From Pseudomonadota bacterium (GTDB lineage: Bacteria; Chloroflexota; UBA6077; JAJPHF01), in assembly GCA_021325365.1 (NCBI GenBank), contig JAJPHF010000077.1:1-64000 (forward strand): DNA of 64,000 nt, given 5' to 3'. Below the pieces are notes generated by a model that saw only the letters and a list, made by a program, of their open reading frames with translations, was not told the origin of the DNA and did no database searches. Both the position numbers and the translations under genes were made by a program. This document shows, in pieces, positions 22,513-30,083 of this stretch; the stretch's first letter is position 1; each line of letters opens with the position of its first letter.

Positions 22513-23721
22513 ATGATGCGATTCGTGCATCGCGTGGGGCCGGCCGTCCTGGCGGCGGGCCTGCTCGTCGGGGGCTGCGCGCCACAGGCAGCGGGGCCAG
22601 CGGCCGGCGGGTCGGCCAGCGCGCCAGCGGCCGCTGGGAGCAGCGCGGCGAGCGCGCCCGGCGGGGCGGCGAGCGCCGGCAGCACGGGGGGCAATGGGAC
22701 AGCAGCGGGGAGCAGCCCCGGCGGGGCCGCCGGGAGCGCGGCGCCCGCGGCCGCGCGGCCCAGCCCGCTGTCGCCGCCGGTGACGGTGCGCGCGGCCACG
22801 ACGCCGAGCATCTCGAATGGCGGCCGCTATATCGCGATGGAGCGCGGCTACTTCGAGGAGGAGGGCATCCGCGTGGAGGACGTGCCGTCCGACACGTCCG
22901 CGCAGCTGCTGCCGTCGCTGGCGGCGGGGCAGGTCGATCTGCTCTCGGGCGGCACCGCGTCGGGCCTCTTCAACGCGATTGCCCAGGGGATCCCCGTGCG
23001 GATCGTCCTCGACCAGTGGACGGGCTTCCCGGGCAACGAGGCGGGCGGGCTGATGATGCGCAAGGACCTGATCGACAGCGGGCGCGTGCGCGAGCCGGCC
23101 GACCTGCGCGGCCTGCGCCTGGCGATCACCTCGAAGGGACACAACACGGAGATCGTCCTGTCGAACGTACTGGGCTGGGGCGGCCTAACGCTTGACGACG
23201 TCGAGACCGTCACGATGCCCTACCCCGACATGAACGTAGCGATGGGCAACCACAACATCGACGGCGGGGTGTCGATCGAGCCGTACGCCGCGCTCGGCGT
23301 GACCGACGGCTACTCTGCACGCTGGAAGCCCTGGTCGGAAGCGGTGCCCTACGACGAGATCGCGGCGGTGATGTACTCGCAGGCGTTCAGCGAGAATCAG
23401 AACGAGGCCGCGAAGCGCTATGCGAAGGCGTACGTGCGGGGGCTGCGGGACTACAACGACGCGCGCACGAAAGGCCGCGACCGCGAGGAGATCATCGGCT
23501 ACTTCCAGAAGTACACGCCGCTGAAGGACCGCGCGGTGTATGACACGATGCCCTGGCCGTCGAGCGATCCGGACGGCCGCGTGCGCGCGGACACGATCGC
23601 GGCGGCGCAAGATTGGTTCTTCGACCACGGCTACGTGCCGACGAAGGTCGATTTGTCGAAGGTGATCGACAACCAGTTCGCGGACTACGCTGTCCAGCAG
23701 CTTGGGCCTTACCAGCCGTAG
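22513..23721 (+). CDS. ABC-type substrate-binding lipoprotein, tandem copy 2
   Basis: The product is 402 aa from the first of two adjacent ATGs at 22513 (GGAGGAG upstream). The lipobox LVGGC is at about residue 20, followed by a very long Ala/Gly/Ser linker (about 70 residues). The core closely follows copy 1 (TTPSISNGGRYIAMERGYFEEEGI, LFNAIAQGIPVRIVLDQWT, PYPDMNVAMGNHNIDGGVSIEPYAA). Differences cluster in the hinge region (EIVLSNVLGWGG against QYGLAMGLAKGG), which may change the ligand. The spacing to copy 1 is 75 bases, so they may be co-transcribed. Confidence 0.88.
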   Translation: MMRFVHRVGPAVLAAGLLVGGCAPQAAGPAAGGSASAPAAAGSSAASAPGGAASAGSTGGNGTAAGSSPGGAAGSAAPAAARPSPLSPPVTVRAATTPSISNGGRYIAMERGYFEEEGIRVEDVPSDTSAQLLPSLAAGQVDLLSGGTASGLFNAIAQGIPVRIVLDQWTGFPGNEAGGLMMRKDLIDSGRVREPADLRGLRLAITSKGHNTEIVLSNVLGWGGLTLDDVETVTMPYPDMNVAMGNHNIDGGVSIEPYAALGVTDGYSARWKPWSEAVPYDEIAAVMYSQAFSENQNEAAKRYAKAYVRGLRDYNDARTKGRDREEIIGYFQKYTPLKDRAVYDTMPWPSSDPDGRVRADTIAAAQDWFFDHGYVPTKVDLSKVIDNQFADYAVQQLGPYQP

Positions 23722-23781
23722 GGGGCGCGAGCGCCGGGGTCGCCTGGCGTCTGCTATGCTGGGAGCGGACGCTGGAGGCCC

Positions 23782-23943
23782 ATGAGCTGCCTGGGGCTGG
23801 TGCTCATCCTGATGGGGCCGTTGCTGCTCGTGGCAGCCTGGACCGGCAGCCGTTCGCCGGTGCTGGCCGCTGGCAGCATGGCCTACATCGCCGTGGGCGC
23901 GTGGATCCTGGTGAACTACGCGCGGCGGCGGCACCCGGGGTGA
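23782..23943 (+). CDS. Two-helix membrane microprotein, 53 aa
   Basis: From the ATG at 23782 with TGGAGG upstream, the protein has two hydrophobic helices (about residues 4-20 and 29-46) and a basic tail YARRRHPG, so both ends are probably cytoplasmic with the tail facing in. A TATGCT box at 23755-23760 lies just ahead. The gene is convergent with the thioesterase, its stop 8 bases from that gene's stop. Function unknown. Confidence 0.6.
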   Translation: MSCLGLVLILMGPLLLVAAWTGSRSPVLAAGSMAYIAVGAWILVNYARRRHPG

Positions 23944-23950
23944 GCCGCGC

Positions 23951-24400
23951 TCAGCGCGCCGGCGCGGTGCCGAAGCGGCCCTCGGGCAGCTCCACGAACG
24001 TGCCCGTGCCCTCGACGGCCACGGTGCCATCCGGCAGCAGCAGCCGGGCCCGCGTCTCGTAGACACGCGGGCGGCGCCCCACCACCTCGCCCTCCGCGCG
24101 CAGCGGCGTCTCGATGGGCACGGGCTTGCGGAAGAACGTCTCGAGGCGGCCGGTGACCGCGAAGACGCCCTCTGCCCAGACGGCGTGGGCCATGACCTCG
24201 TCCAGCATCGCGGTGAGCACGCCCCCCTGCACGAGGCCGCCAAAGCCCTGATGCTCGCGCCGCCCGCGAAACTCGCCGACCAGCATCGTGCCCTCGGCGC
24301 GAAACCGGGGGTGCAGCCCGAGGGGGTTCTCTGGCCCGCAGCCGAAGCACCACTCGGTGCCGGGCACGGGCGCCAGGCTCTCGTCTTGCCGCTCCGCCAC
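23951..24400 (-). CDS. PaaI-type hotdog thioesterase
   Basis: The product is 149 aa. An ATG at 24406 has its GAGG directly touching it, while the GTG at 24400 has GAGG 6 bases upstream, so I chose the GTG. The hotdog fold is clear: CFGCGPENPLGLHPRF, GEFRGRREHQGFGGLVQGGVLTAMLDEVMAHAVW with the helix that bears the active site, and VTGRLETFFRKPVPI. The CFGCGP.NP...G start is typical of PaaI/4HBT family acyl-CoA thioesterases. It may release CoA from aromatic or fatty acyl-CoA. Confidence 0.85.
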   Translation of the reverse strand: MAERQDESLAPVPGTEWCFGCGPENPLGLHPRFRAEGTMLVGEFRGRREHQGFGGLVQGGVLTAMLDEVMAHAVWAEGVFAVTGRLETFFRKPVPIETPLRAEGEVVGRRPRVYETRARLLLPDGTVAVEGTGTFVELPEGRFGTAPAR

Positions 24401-24469
24401 GCGCATCCTCGAACGCGGACTCCGAACGCCCGGCCGAGGCGGGGCGGGCGTCCGGGCACCGTATCCAGT

Positions 24470-25048
24470 CTACTGCAAGCCGGCGGCGGCCAGCCCGGCC
24501 GCCACGGCGTTCTCGTCTTCCTGCGACGGGCCGCCGCTGCCGCCCATCGCGCCGACGAGCACGCCGTCCACCATCACGGGCAGCGCGCCGCGGGACGGCA
24601 GCAGGGGGCCCTGGTAGCCGAGCGACACGGCGCCGCCCCAGAGAGCAGGGTTGTTCTGGTAGGAGTCGCCCAGCGCGGCGCTGGAGCGCCCGGAGACGGC
24701 GGAGCCATACGCTTTGCCGCGCGCAAACTCGATGGTGTACAGCGCGGCGCCGTCCATGCGCGCCGAGGCGAGCAGGTGGCCGCCCGCGTCGAGCACGACG
24801 AAGCTGCTCGGATAGTCGTGCTCGCGGGCGTAGGCGATGGCGCCCTGGAGCATCCGCTCGGCCATCTCCAGGCTGATGCGCGGGCTGGCTTGCGCGACCG
24901 GCGCCGGGAGCGCGCTGGCCGGGGGCGCCATGCGGTCGGCCGCGACGAGCGATACGGGGCGCAGCGACCCGGCCGCGATGCCGACCAGCAGCGCTAGCGC
25001 CATGCCGAGACCCGCCAGGGTGCGAGGCCCGATACGAATAAGCAGCAT
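24470..25048 (-). CDS. GlcG/HbpS-family protein with signal peptide
   Basis: The product is 192 aa from the ATG at 25048 (GGAGGAGG upstream). An N-terminal hydrophobic segment (about residues 11-27) directs export. The GlcG/HbpS domain covers residues 58-190: ISLEMAERMLQGAIAYAREHDYPSSFVVLDAGGHLLASARMDGA, EFARGKAYGSAVSGRSS, GALPVMVDGVLVGAMGGSGG. HbpS binds haem outside the cell; GlcG is of unknown role in glycolate loci. Ligand here is unknown. A strong hairpin lies 24 bases before the start. Confidence 0.85.
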   Translation of the reverse strand: MLLIRIGPRTLAGLGMALALLVGIAAGSLRPVSLVAADRMAPPASALPAPVAQASPRISLEMAERMLQGAIAYAREHDYPSSFVVLDAGGHLLASARMDGAALYTIEFARGKAYGSAVSGRSSAALGDSYQNNPALWGGAVSLGYQGPLLPSRGALPVMVDGVLVGAMGGSGGPSQEDENAVAAGLAAAGLQ

Positions 25049-25071
25049 GTGCCCTCCTCCTCCACACGGTG

Positions 25072-25110
25072 AGCCGGCGCGGGCCGGCCCGGTGGCGGCC
25101 CGCGCCGGCT
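25072..25110 (-). other. Strong stem-loop in the leader of the GlcG-like gene
   Basis: AGCCGGCGCGGGCCG pairs perfectly over 15 bp with CGGCCCGCGCCGGCT around a 9-base loop. It lies 24 bases upstream of the GlcG-like ATG. It could be a 5' leader structure or a dispersed GC-rich palindrome. Confidence 0.5.
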
Positions 25111-25312
25111 TGATGCGTTACGCGGCCACGATAGGCGGCGCGTCGCGAGGTGTCAAGCCCCGCGGCGCCGCTCGCCGCAGGAGGCAGGGCCGTGGGCTGA
25201 GGTGGCGGGGCGCAGCGGTCGCGAAGGAGGGAACGACTGCGGGCGGGAGGCGGATAGACAGTGATCCGAGAGCCACTGGACAGCGATGGATTGGGGACGC
25301 GACCAGGGACGA

Positions 25313-25522
25313 CTACTCGGGATCGACGTCGAGCAGGACGACCTCGTCGCGGCTCCAAGTACAGACATTTGAGAGGCGGCGCGTATCGGCGCGGCCCCCT
25401 CCGTCGGCGCGGACGAGGCCGCACTTCTGGCAGGCCCAGCGGTCACGGCCCATGTCGTCGCGCTCGATGAGCCAGTGATGGGGGGGACACGACGCGGCAG
25501 GCGGGGCAGAGTCCGCGGCCAT
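25313..25522 (-). CDS. Small zinc-ribbon-like protein, 69 aa
   Basis: From the ATG at 25522 with AAAGGAG 7 bases upstream. The sequence holds C-PP-HHWLIERDDMGRDRWACQKCG, giving Cys12/His15-His16 and Cys31/Cys34 as possible zinc ligands, in the style of small treble-clef or half-ribbon proteins that read ...H.W......G...C..CG. The C-terminal half is acidic. Function unknown. Confidence 0.55.
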   Translation of the reverse strand: MAADSAPPAASCPPHHWLIERDDMGRDRWACQKCGLVRADGGGRADTRRLSNVCTWSRDEVVLLDVDPE

Positions 25523-25620
25523 CGGGCGCTCCTTTCGAGATCAGCAGGCAGCTACTAGGCTATCGCAGGTTCCGTGCCACTCCCCGGCGCCTGGCGCGAT
25601 ACTGCCGCCGGGCGGTAGGC

Positions 25621-25626
25621 TATAAG
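25621..25626 (+). promoter_or_regulatory. Candidate -10 box (TATAAG)
   Basis: TAGGCTATAAGGCCAGCCCGG lies 34 bases before the ATG at 25660. The GGCTATAA context resembles that at 53258. No -35 is evident. Confidence 0.35.
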
Positions 25627-25659
25627 GCCAGCCCGGCGCGGACCGGGCACGGAGGGACG

Positions 25660-25842
25660 ATGGCGATTCAGGAGGTCGAGCGAGTCATGCACCGCGCGCT
25701 GCGGGACGAGGCGTTTCGGGAGCTATTACGCACCCACCCCGACGCGGCTCTGGCGAGCTACGAGTTGACGGCGACGGAGAAGGCCGCGCTGCTGGGCAGG
25801 GCCGGGCCACCAGAGCCCGCGGGCGCGGAGGCGTCGCAGTGA
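25660..25842 (+). CDS. NHLP/Os1348-like leader-type peptide, 60 aa
   Basis: The sequence MAIQEVERVMHRALRDEAFR then ELLRTHPDAALASYELTATE KAALLG follows the nitrile-hydratase-like leader peptide (NHLP) pattern: amphipathic helix, DEAFRELL, DPDAAL..Y.LT..E..AL. In RiPP systems this part is the leader that binds the modifying enzyme. The remaining 12 residues (AGPPEPAGAEASQ) have no Cys, Ser/Thr-rich or Gly-rich core typical of a product. It overlaps the next lipoprotein gene by GTGA. No maturase is nearby, so it may be a domesticated NHLP-like protein. Confidence 0.65.
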   Translation: MAIQEVERVMHRALRDEAFRELLRTHPDAALASYELTATEKAALLGRAGPPEPAGAEASQ

Positions 25843-26549
25843 GCGTCCGTAGCGGGCAGCGCGCGCTCGCAGCCTGGCTCTTGCTCGCCCTGACGGCACT
25901 GGCCTGCCGCCCGGCCGCGACGCCCGCGCCCGCGGCCGCGGACCCGCCGCGCCAGGTCGCGCCCCCGCTGGAACCGCTGCAAGTCGTCTACGTCGGCAAG
26001 ACCGCGGCTCTGCTACCGTACTGGGTAGCGCGGGATGAGGGCGCGTTTACGCGCAACGGGTTGAACGTGGAGCTACAGGCGCTGCCAGACGCGGACACCG
26101 CGTACACTTACCTCTTGGCCTCGGCGGCGCAGATCTTTCTGACCCCGCTCGACGCGACGCTGGTCGCTCGGGCCGCGAACGGCATCGACGTCGTCGTCCT
26201 GGGCGGGCAGCCGGATCTCGCGGTCGTCACCCTGCGGCCGCTGGCCACGAGCCGCGAGCCGATCATGGAGCGCTTCCTGCGCGGTGTGCTGGAGGGGATC
26301 CACAGCGTGGAGACGCAGCCCGACACCACGGCGGCGGCGCTGGCCCGCGAAGGATTATCGGCGCCCGCCAGCGGCGAAACACCCCATTTCGAACGGATAC
26401 CGTACCTCTCGGCCGACGACCTGGCCCCGCTGCTCGCGGCCGCCGCCGACCCGCGGGCGGCAAGCCTCGACCCGAATCAGCTGCTCGACCAGACGGTGCT
26501 GCAACGGCTCGAAGCGAGCGGGTTCGTCGAGGCGCTGTACCGCGCCTGA
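25839..26549 (+). CDS. Shortened substrate-binding-like lipoprotein
   Basis: The product is 236 aa from a GTG overlapping the NHLP-like gene. The lipobox LTALAC gives a lipidated Cys near 23. Residues 45-120 match lobe I of NMT1-type binding proteins (LQVVYVGKTAALLPYWVARDEGAF, NGLNVELQALPDADTAYTYL, NGIDVVVLGGQ). The text then jumps to a C-terminal segment (RFLRGVLEGIHSVETQPDTTA, then DQTVLQRLEASGFVEALY), so the middle of the protein, normally about 120 residues forming lobe II, is missing. It ends intact. Binding may be lost; an anchoring or sensing role is possible. Confidence 0.7.
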   Translation: MSVRSGQRALAAWLLLALTALACRPAATPAPAAADPPRQVAPPLEPLQVVYVGKTAALLPYWVARDEGAFTRNGLNVELQALPDADTAYTYLLASAAQIFLTPLDATLVARAANGIDVVVLGGQPDLAVVTLRPLATSREPIMERFLRGVLEGIHSVETQPDTTAAALAREGLSAPASGETPHFERIPYLSADDLAPLLAAAADPRAASLDPNQLLDQTVLQRLEASGFVEALYRA

Positions 26550-26736
26550 CGCGGGCTATGGCGGGCAAAGCCGCGTCCCGGGGCGACGGCGCGCGTCGCC
26601 GTCGCGTCACGGACCGCGGCGGTGGCGGCTCAGCCCCATTGACACGGCGCCCCAAGGGTGCCATGCTCGGCGTGGGCTGGACGCGGCGGGCGGTGCGGGG
26701 ACCGGAAGCACGGTGGGCGGACTAACGAGAGTGGCG

Positions 26737-28068
26737 ATGCGCGGCCAGGCGCTGAGCGTGGCGCTCGCCGTCGCGCTTGCCGCGGGCTGCGCGGCGCCGA
26801 CCCCGACGCCAGCCCCACGCGGGGCGGCTCGCGCGGACGCTCCGGGGCCCGCCGCCACTGCTGGGGTCGCCCCGCCGGCGGCCATCGCCCCAGCCGCACG
26901 CGCCGGCGGCATGCTCGGCGGGCTCGTGGCCGGGGTGGCGGCGGCGCAAGAGGTGGACGAGCCGCCACCGGAGCCGCCCACCCCCAGCGGCGCCGAGGTC
27001 GAGTCGCCCACCGCGAGCCCGCTGGCGCTCGCGGCCACCCCGGCCGCCCTAGCGACGCAGCCGCTACGACGCGCCTATCGGCTGCCGATGCAGGCAGCGG
27101 ACGTGGCGCCGGAGCCGGCGCCCGACCAGCCGCCGCTCGTCGTCTCGCCCGGGCTGGCAGGCCTCGTGGAGCAGCACCTAGGCGGCGTGCAGGGTGTGTT
27201 CGGCGTGGCCGTGAAGGCGCTCGACAGCGGCGAGGGCGCCCTGTTGAACGCGGACCGCGAGTTCCCCGCGGCCAGCCTGTTCAAGCTGCCGGTCATGTAC
27301 GAGGTCTTTCGGCAGCGGGACGCGGGCCGGCTCGACCTGGCCGAGCGGCTGGTCCTCACGCCGCACTACGCCGATCTGGACCTGGGCACGCTCGACCTGC
27401 CGGTCGGGGCCTCGGTGAGTATCGCGGACGCGCTGGAGCGCATGATCGCTATCAGCGACAACGCGACGGCGAACATGCTGGCCGATCGCGTGGGCTGGGC
27501 GAGCCTGAACGCGACGGCGCGGGATCTCGACCTGCTGGAAACGCACCTCGGCGGGGACCGGCTCTCGACGTCGCCGCGCGACATGCTACGGCTGCTCGAG
27601 CTGATCGCGCGCGGCCACGAGCCGAGCGACAGCAGCACGGCGGCCATGCGTGACCTGCTCCTGGAGCAGCGGGTGAACGACCGCCTACCCGCGCACCTGC
27701 CGCCCGGCACGCGCGTGGCCCACAAGACGGGGAACCTGGGCGGGATCGTCCACGACGTGGGGATCGTGTACGCGCCCGACGCGCCGTTCGTCATCGCCTT
27801 GCTGGCCGAGGACGCGTGGGACTACGGCGCGGTGGTCGAGGCGGAGGCGGCGCTCACACGCGCGGTGTACGACTACTTGCTGGCAGCGGCCGCGGCCCCG
27901 ACCGCCACGCCCACCCAAAGCGCCACTTCGACCGCGACGCCCGTACCGCCTCGCCCGACGGCGCGGCGCTGGCAGCCGCCGGCCACGACGCCGGTGGTGT
28001 TCCCCACCGCTCGCCCCTGGCATTCGCCGACGCCGACGGCCACGCCGCCCCCGCCGGGGAACCGCTAG
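26737..28068 (+). CDS. Class A beta-lactamase-fold lipoprotein (serine hydrolase)
   Basis: The product is 443 aa. A lipobox LAAGC gives Cys18, then a Pro/Ala-rich linker of about 115 residues. The PF13354-type domain covers residues 138-380 with SxxK at Ser180-Lys183, SDN at 240-242 and KTG at 330-332. The region where class A enzymes carry Glu166 reads LDLLETHLGGDRLST and has no ExxLN motif, so penicillin hydrolysis is doubtful; a peptidoglycan or ester role is possible. The C-terminal 60 residues are Thr/Pro-rich. The ATG at 26737 was chosen; a GTG at 26731 is also possible. Confidence 0.83.
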   Translation: MRGQALSVALAVALAAGCAAPTPTPAPRGAARADAPGPAATAGVAPPAAIAPAARAGGMLGGLVAGVAAAQEVDEPPPEPPTPSGAEVESPTASPLALAATPAALATQPLRRAYRLPMQAADVAPEPAPDQPPLVVSPGLAGLVEQHLGGVQGVFGVAVKALDSGEGALLNADREFPAASLFKLPVMYEVFRQRDAGRLDLAERLVLTPHYADLDLGTLDLPVGASVSIADALERMIAISDNATANMLADRVGWASLNATARDLDLLETHLGGDRLSTSPRDMLRLLELIARGHEPSDSSTAAMRDLLLEQRVNDRLPAHLPPGTRVAHKTGNLGGIVHDVGIVYAPDAPFVIALLAEDAWDYGAVVEAEAALTRAVYDYLLAAAAAPTATPTQSATSTATPVPPRPTARRWQPPATTPVVFPTARPWHSPTPTATPPPPGNR

Positions 28069-28070
28069 CG

Positions 28071-28286
28071 TCAGACGCCGAGGTCGTACAGCATCTCGTA
28101 GTCGAGGGCGAGGTCGCCCATCATCATCCAGACGGCGGACAGCGCCTGCACGGCGTTGCGCCGCAAGCCGGGCGGCAGGTCGTCGCGGGCGAGCAGGGTC
28201 TTCAGATCGTCGTAGACCCGGCGCACGGCGTCCACGACGGCGGGGTCGGGCGTCGGCGCCGGCTGGGGAGCGGTGGCGTCGGCCAT
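28071..28286 (-). CDS. Small helical protein, 71 aa, unknown
   Basis: From the ATG at 28286 with GAGAGGA upstream. The sequence starts with a Pro/Ala-rich tail, then predicts two helices (DAVRRVYDDLKTLLARDDLP and RRNAVQALSAVWMMMGDLALDYEMLYDLGV) that look like a helical hairpin. It begins 13 bases after the stop of the formimidoyltransferase gene, so the two are probably co-transcribed. No family is recognised. Its stop lies 2 bases from the convergent beta-lactamase-fold gene. Confidence 0.6.
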   Translation of the reverse strand: MADATAPQPAPTPDPAVVDAVRRVYDDLKTLLARDDLPPGLRRNAVQALSAVWMMMGDLALDYEMLYDLGV

Positions 28287-28299
28287 GAGCAGGTTCCTC

Positions 28300-29262
28300 T
28301 CAGGCGGTTTCGAGGCCCGCGGGGCCGCCCGCGGCGTCGCGGGGCGCCACCGCGTCGGGCCATGCGCCCGTGGGCCAGGCGTAGGCTAGCTCGAGCACCT
28401 GGCGCGGGCCGAGCCGAGGCAAGGCGAGCGCCTTCGCCGCGGCGTCCAGGGCGACCTCGGCGGGCACCAGGCCCACTAGCTCGCTCTCCAGCACGGCGAC
28501 GCCGCGCCGGGCCGCCTCGGCCTGAACGGCGCTGAAGGCGGCCCAGAGGCCGGTCTGGCGGGGGATCGTGAGGTTCATGGTAACCTGCACGGCGCCCGGG
28601 CGCGAGCAGGACACGCCGAGCGCCTGCACGCCAGGCAGCCCGCCGCTGGAGGCGCGCACGGCGCGGGCGACGGCCCGGGCGACGGCCGCATCAGGCGTGC
28701 CGAGCAGCACGTTGAAGGCGATGAGCGGACCGCGAGCGCCCACGGCGACAGCGCCGGCGGGACCGAGCGCCGCCGGGCCGAAGTCCGGCGTGCGGGCAGG
28801 ATCGCTGGCGATCGCGGCGACCAGGGCCTCGTACTCGCCTCGCCGCACGTTCGCCAGCACACGGCGCTCGGGGCGGCGCGCGGCCTCGCCATACAGGTAG
28901 ACGGGCAGGCCCAGCTCGCTGCCGAGCCGCGCACCGAGCGCGACGGCTAGCTCCACGCAGAGCGCCATGGGCGCATCACCCAGCGGGACGAACGGCACCA
29001 CGTCCGCGGCGCCGATACGCGGGTGAACGCCGCGGTGGGCGCGCAGATCGATGCGCGCGGCTGCCTCGCGCACCGCGCGAAACGCCGCCTCGGCGACGGC
29101 GCCCGGCGGACCCGCGAAGGTGAGCACCGTCCGGTGGTGATCGGCGTCGGAGTGCGTGTCGAGGAGTCGGGCGCCGTCGACGCTCCGCACCGCGTCCTGC
29201 AGAGCGGCGATCGTCGCCCGGTCGCGTCCCTCGCTGAAGTTGGGCACACACTCGACGAGCAC
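28300..29262 (-). CDS. ftcD: Glutamate formimidoyltransferase
   Basis: The product is 320 aa from a GTG at 29262 with AAGGAGG upstream. FtcD N-terminal and middle domain motifs are present: VECVPNFSEGRD at the start, LLDTHSDADHHRTVLTFAG near residue 34, DLRAHRGVHPRIGAADVVPFVPL near residue 72 with the catalytic-type His, and GPLIAFNVLLGTPD near residue 180. The enzyme moves the formimidoyl group of N-formimidoylglutamate to tetrahydrofolate in histidine breakdown. The cyclodeaminase domain is absent, as in stand-alone bacterial enzymes. No other hut gene is nearby. Confidence 0.92.
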   Translation of the reverse strand: MLVECVPNFSEGRDRATIAALQDAVRSVDGARLLDTHSDADHHRTVLTFAGPPGAVAEAAFRAVREAAARIDLRAHRGVHPRIGAADVVPFVPLGDAPMALCVELAVALGARLGSELGLPVYLYGEAARRPERRVLANVRRGEYEALVAAIASDPARTPDFGPAALGPAGAVAVGARGPLIAFNVLLGTPDAAVARAVARAVRASSGGLPGVQALGVSCSRPGAVQVTMNLTIPRQTGLWAAFSAVQAEAARRGVAVLESELVGLVPAEVALDAAAKALALPRLGPRQVLELAYAWPTGAWPDAVAPRDAAGGPAGLETA

Positions 29263-29336
29263 GGCGCCTCCTTGTCGCCGGTCCGCGGTGAGCAGTCGCA
29301 GGGCTCCGGCCGCGGCGCCCGGCCGCCGCGGCGCCG

Positions 29337-30065
29337 CTACGAGCAGGGCGAGTCGACGTCGAGCGGCTCGTCGAAGTCGCTCAACACACGGACGCTGGAG
29401 CGCTCCGGGGCGGCGAAGCTGGGGGTGGCGACCTCCACGCGGCGGGGCAGCGCGTCGTCGACCGCGATCCAGACCCGGACCTCGCGGTCCTGCGCCAGCG
29501 TGGACCAGCGGCGGTCGCCGGCCCGCTGGCTGAAGCGCACCACCTGTACTGGCACGCCGTCGAGGTCAGTGACATCCTCGGCGACAATGCGCACCGCGCC
29601 GCCAAACAGGTCGTCGGCCAGCGCCGCGGCCACCGGCGGCCGGCGGCCGATCGGCCGCCGGTCCCAGGCGCCGTCGTCGCGCAGCCAGCAGTCGGTCTCG
29701 TCGCTCTCGTAGCCCTCATGTAGCTGCCCGTCCATGGCGAAGAAGCGGTAATGGCTGCGATTCGGGATGGCGTAGTCCCAGCTGCTGCCCGTCTCGGGAT
29801 CGAGTTCTCGCCAGGTCTTGAGCTGCGCCGTGGTCTCCCGAGCGCGGTCTAGCAGCTGCCACACAGCGTAGGCCTGTTGCAGCCGCTCGTAGCCAACCCG
29901 CGAGGGGGCCGGCGGGCCGGCCGCGGCGGACGGGCCACAGGCCGCGGCGAGCGCCCCGAGCAGGACGCAGCTCGCGGCGGCGCGGCGGCACGCGCGCGTG
30001 GCGGCCCGCGCACGGCGCCCGCGCCGGCGGCGCCAGACGCGCAGACGCTCAAGAGCTAGCATCAT
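29337..30065 (-). CDS. Lipoprotein of LolA/LprG-like type
   Basis: The product is 242 aa. The N-terminus is long and Arg-rich (about 30 residues) before a hydrophobic stretch and a lipobox LAAAC at residues 39-43. The rest alternates short strands with conserved-looking W and R (TWRELDPETGSSWDYAIPNRSHYRF, DGVPVQVVRFSQ, VRVWIAVDDALPRRVEV), reminiscent of the half-barrel of LolA/LppX/LprG lipid carriers. It resembles the lipoprotein at 53297 in plan. A TACAAT box ends only 6 bases before the ATG, suggesting a leaderless or very short leader. Function unknown. Confidence 0.6.
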   Translation of the reverse strand: MMLALERLRVWRRRRGRRARAATRACRRAAASCVLLGALAAACGPSAAAGPPAPSRVGYERLQQAYAVWQLLDRARETTAQLKTWRELDPETGSSWDYAIPNRSHYRFFAMDGQLHEGYESDETDCWLRDDGAWDRRPIGRRPPVAAALADDLFGGAVRIVAEDVTDLDGVPVQVVRFSQRAGDRRWSTLAQDREVRVWIAVDDALPRRVEVATPSFAAPERSSVRVLSDFDEPLDVDSPCS

Positions 30066-30071
30066 AACCTC

Positions 30072-30077
30072 ATTGTA
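30072..30077 (-). promoter_or_regulatory. Candidate -10 box directly before the start (leaderless?)
   Basis: The minus strand reads GCTACAATGAGGTTATGATG. TACAAT is followed by 6 bases and then the first ATG, so transcription would begin at or near the start codon; the second ATG has GAGG 5 bases away if the transcript starts a little earlier. Confidence 0.4.
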
Positions 30078-30083
30078 GCTGGC

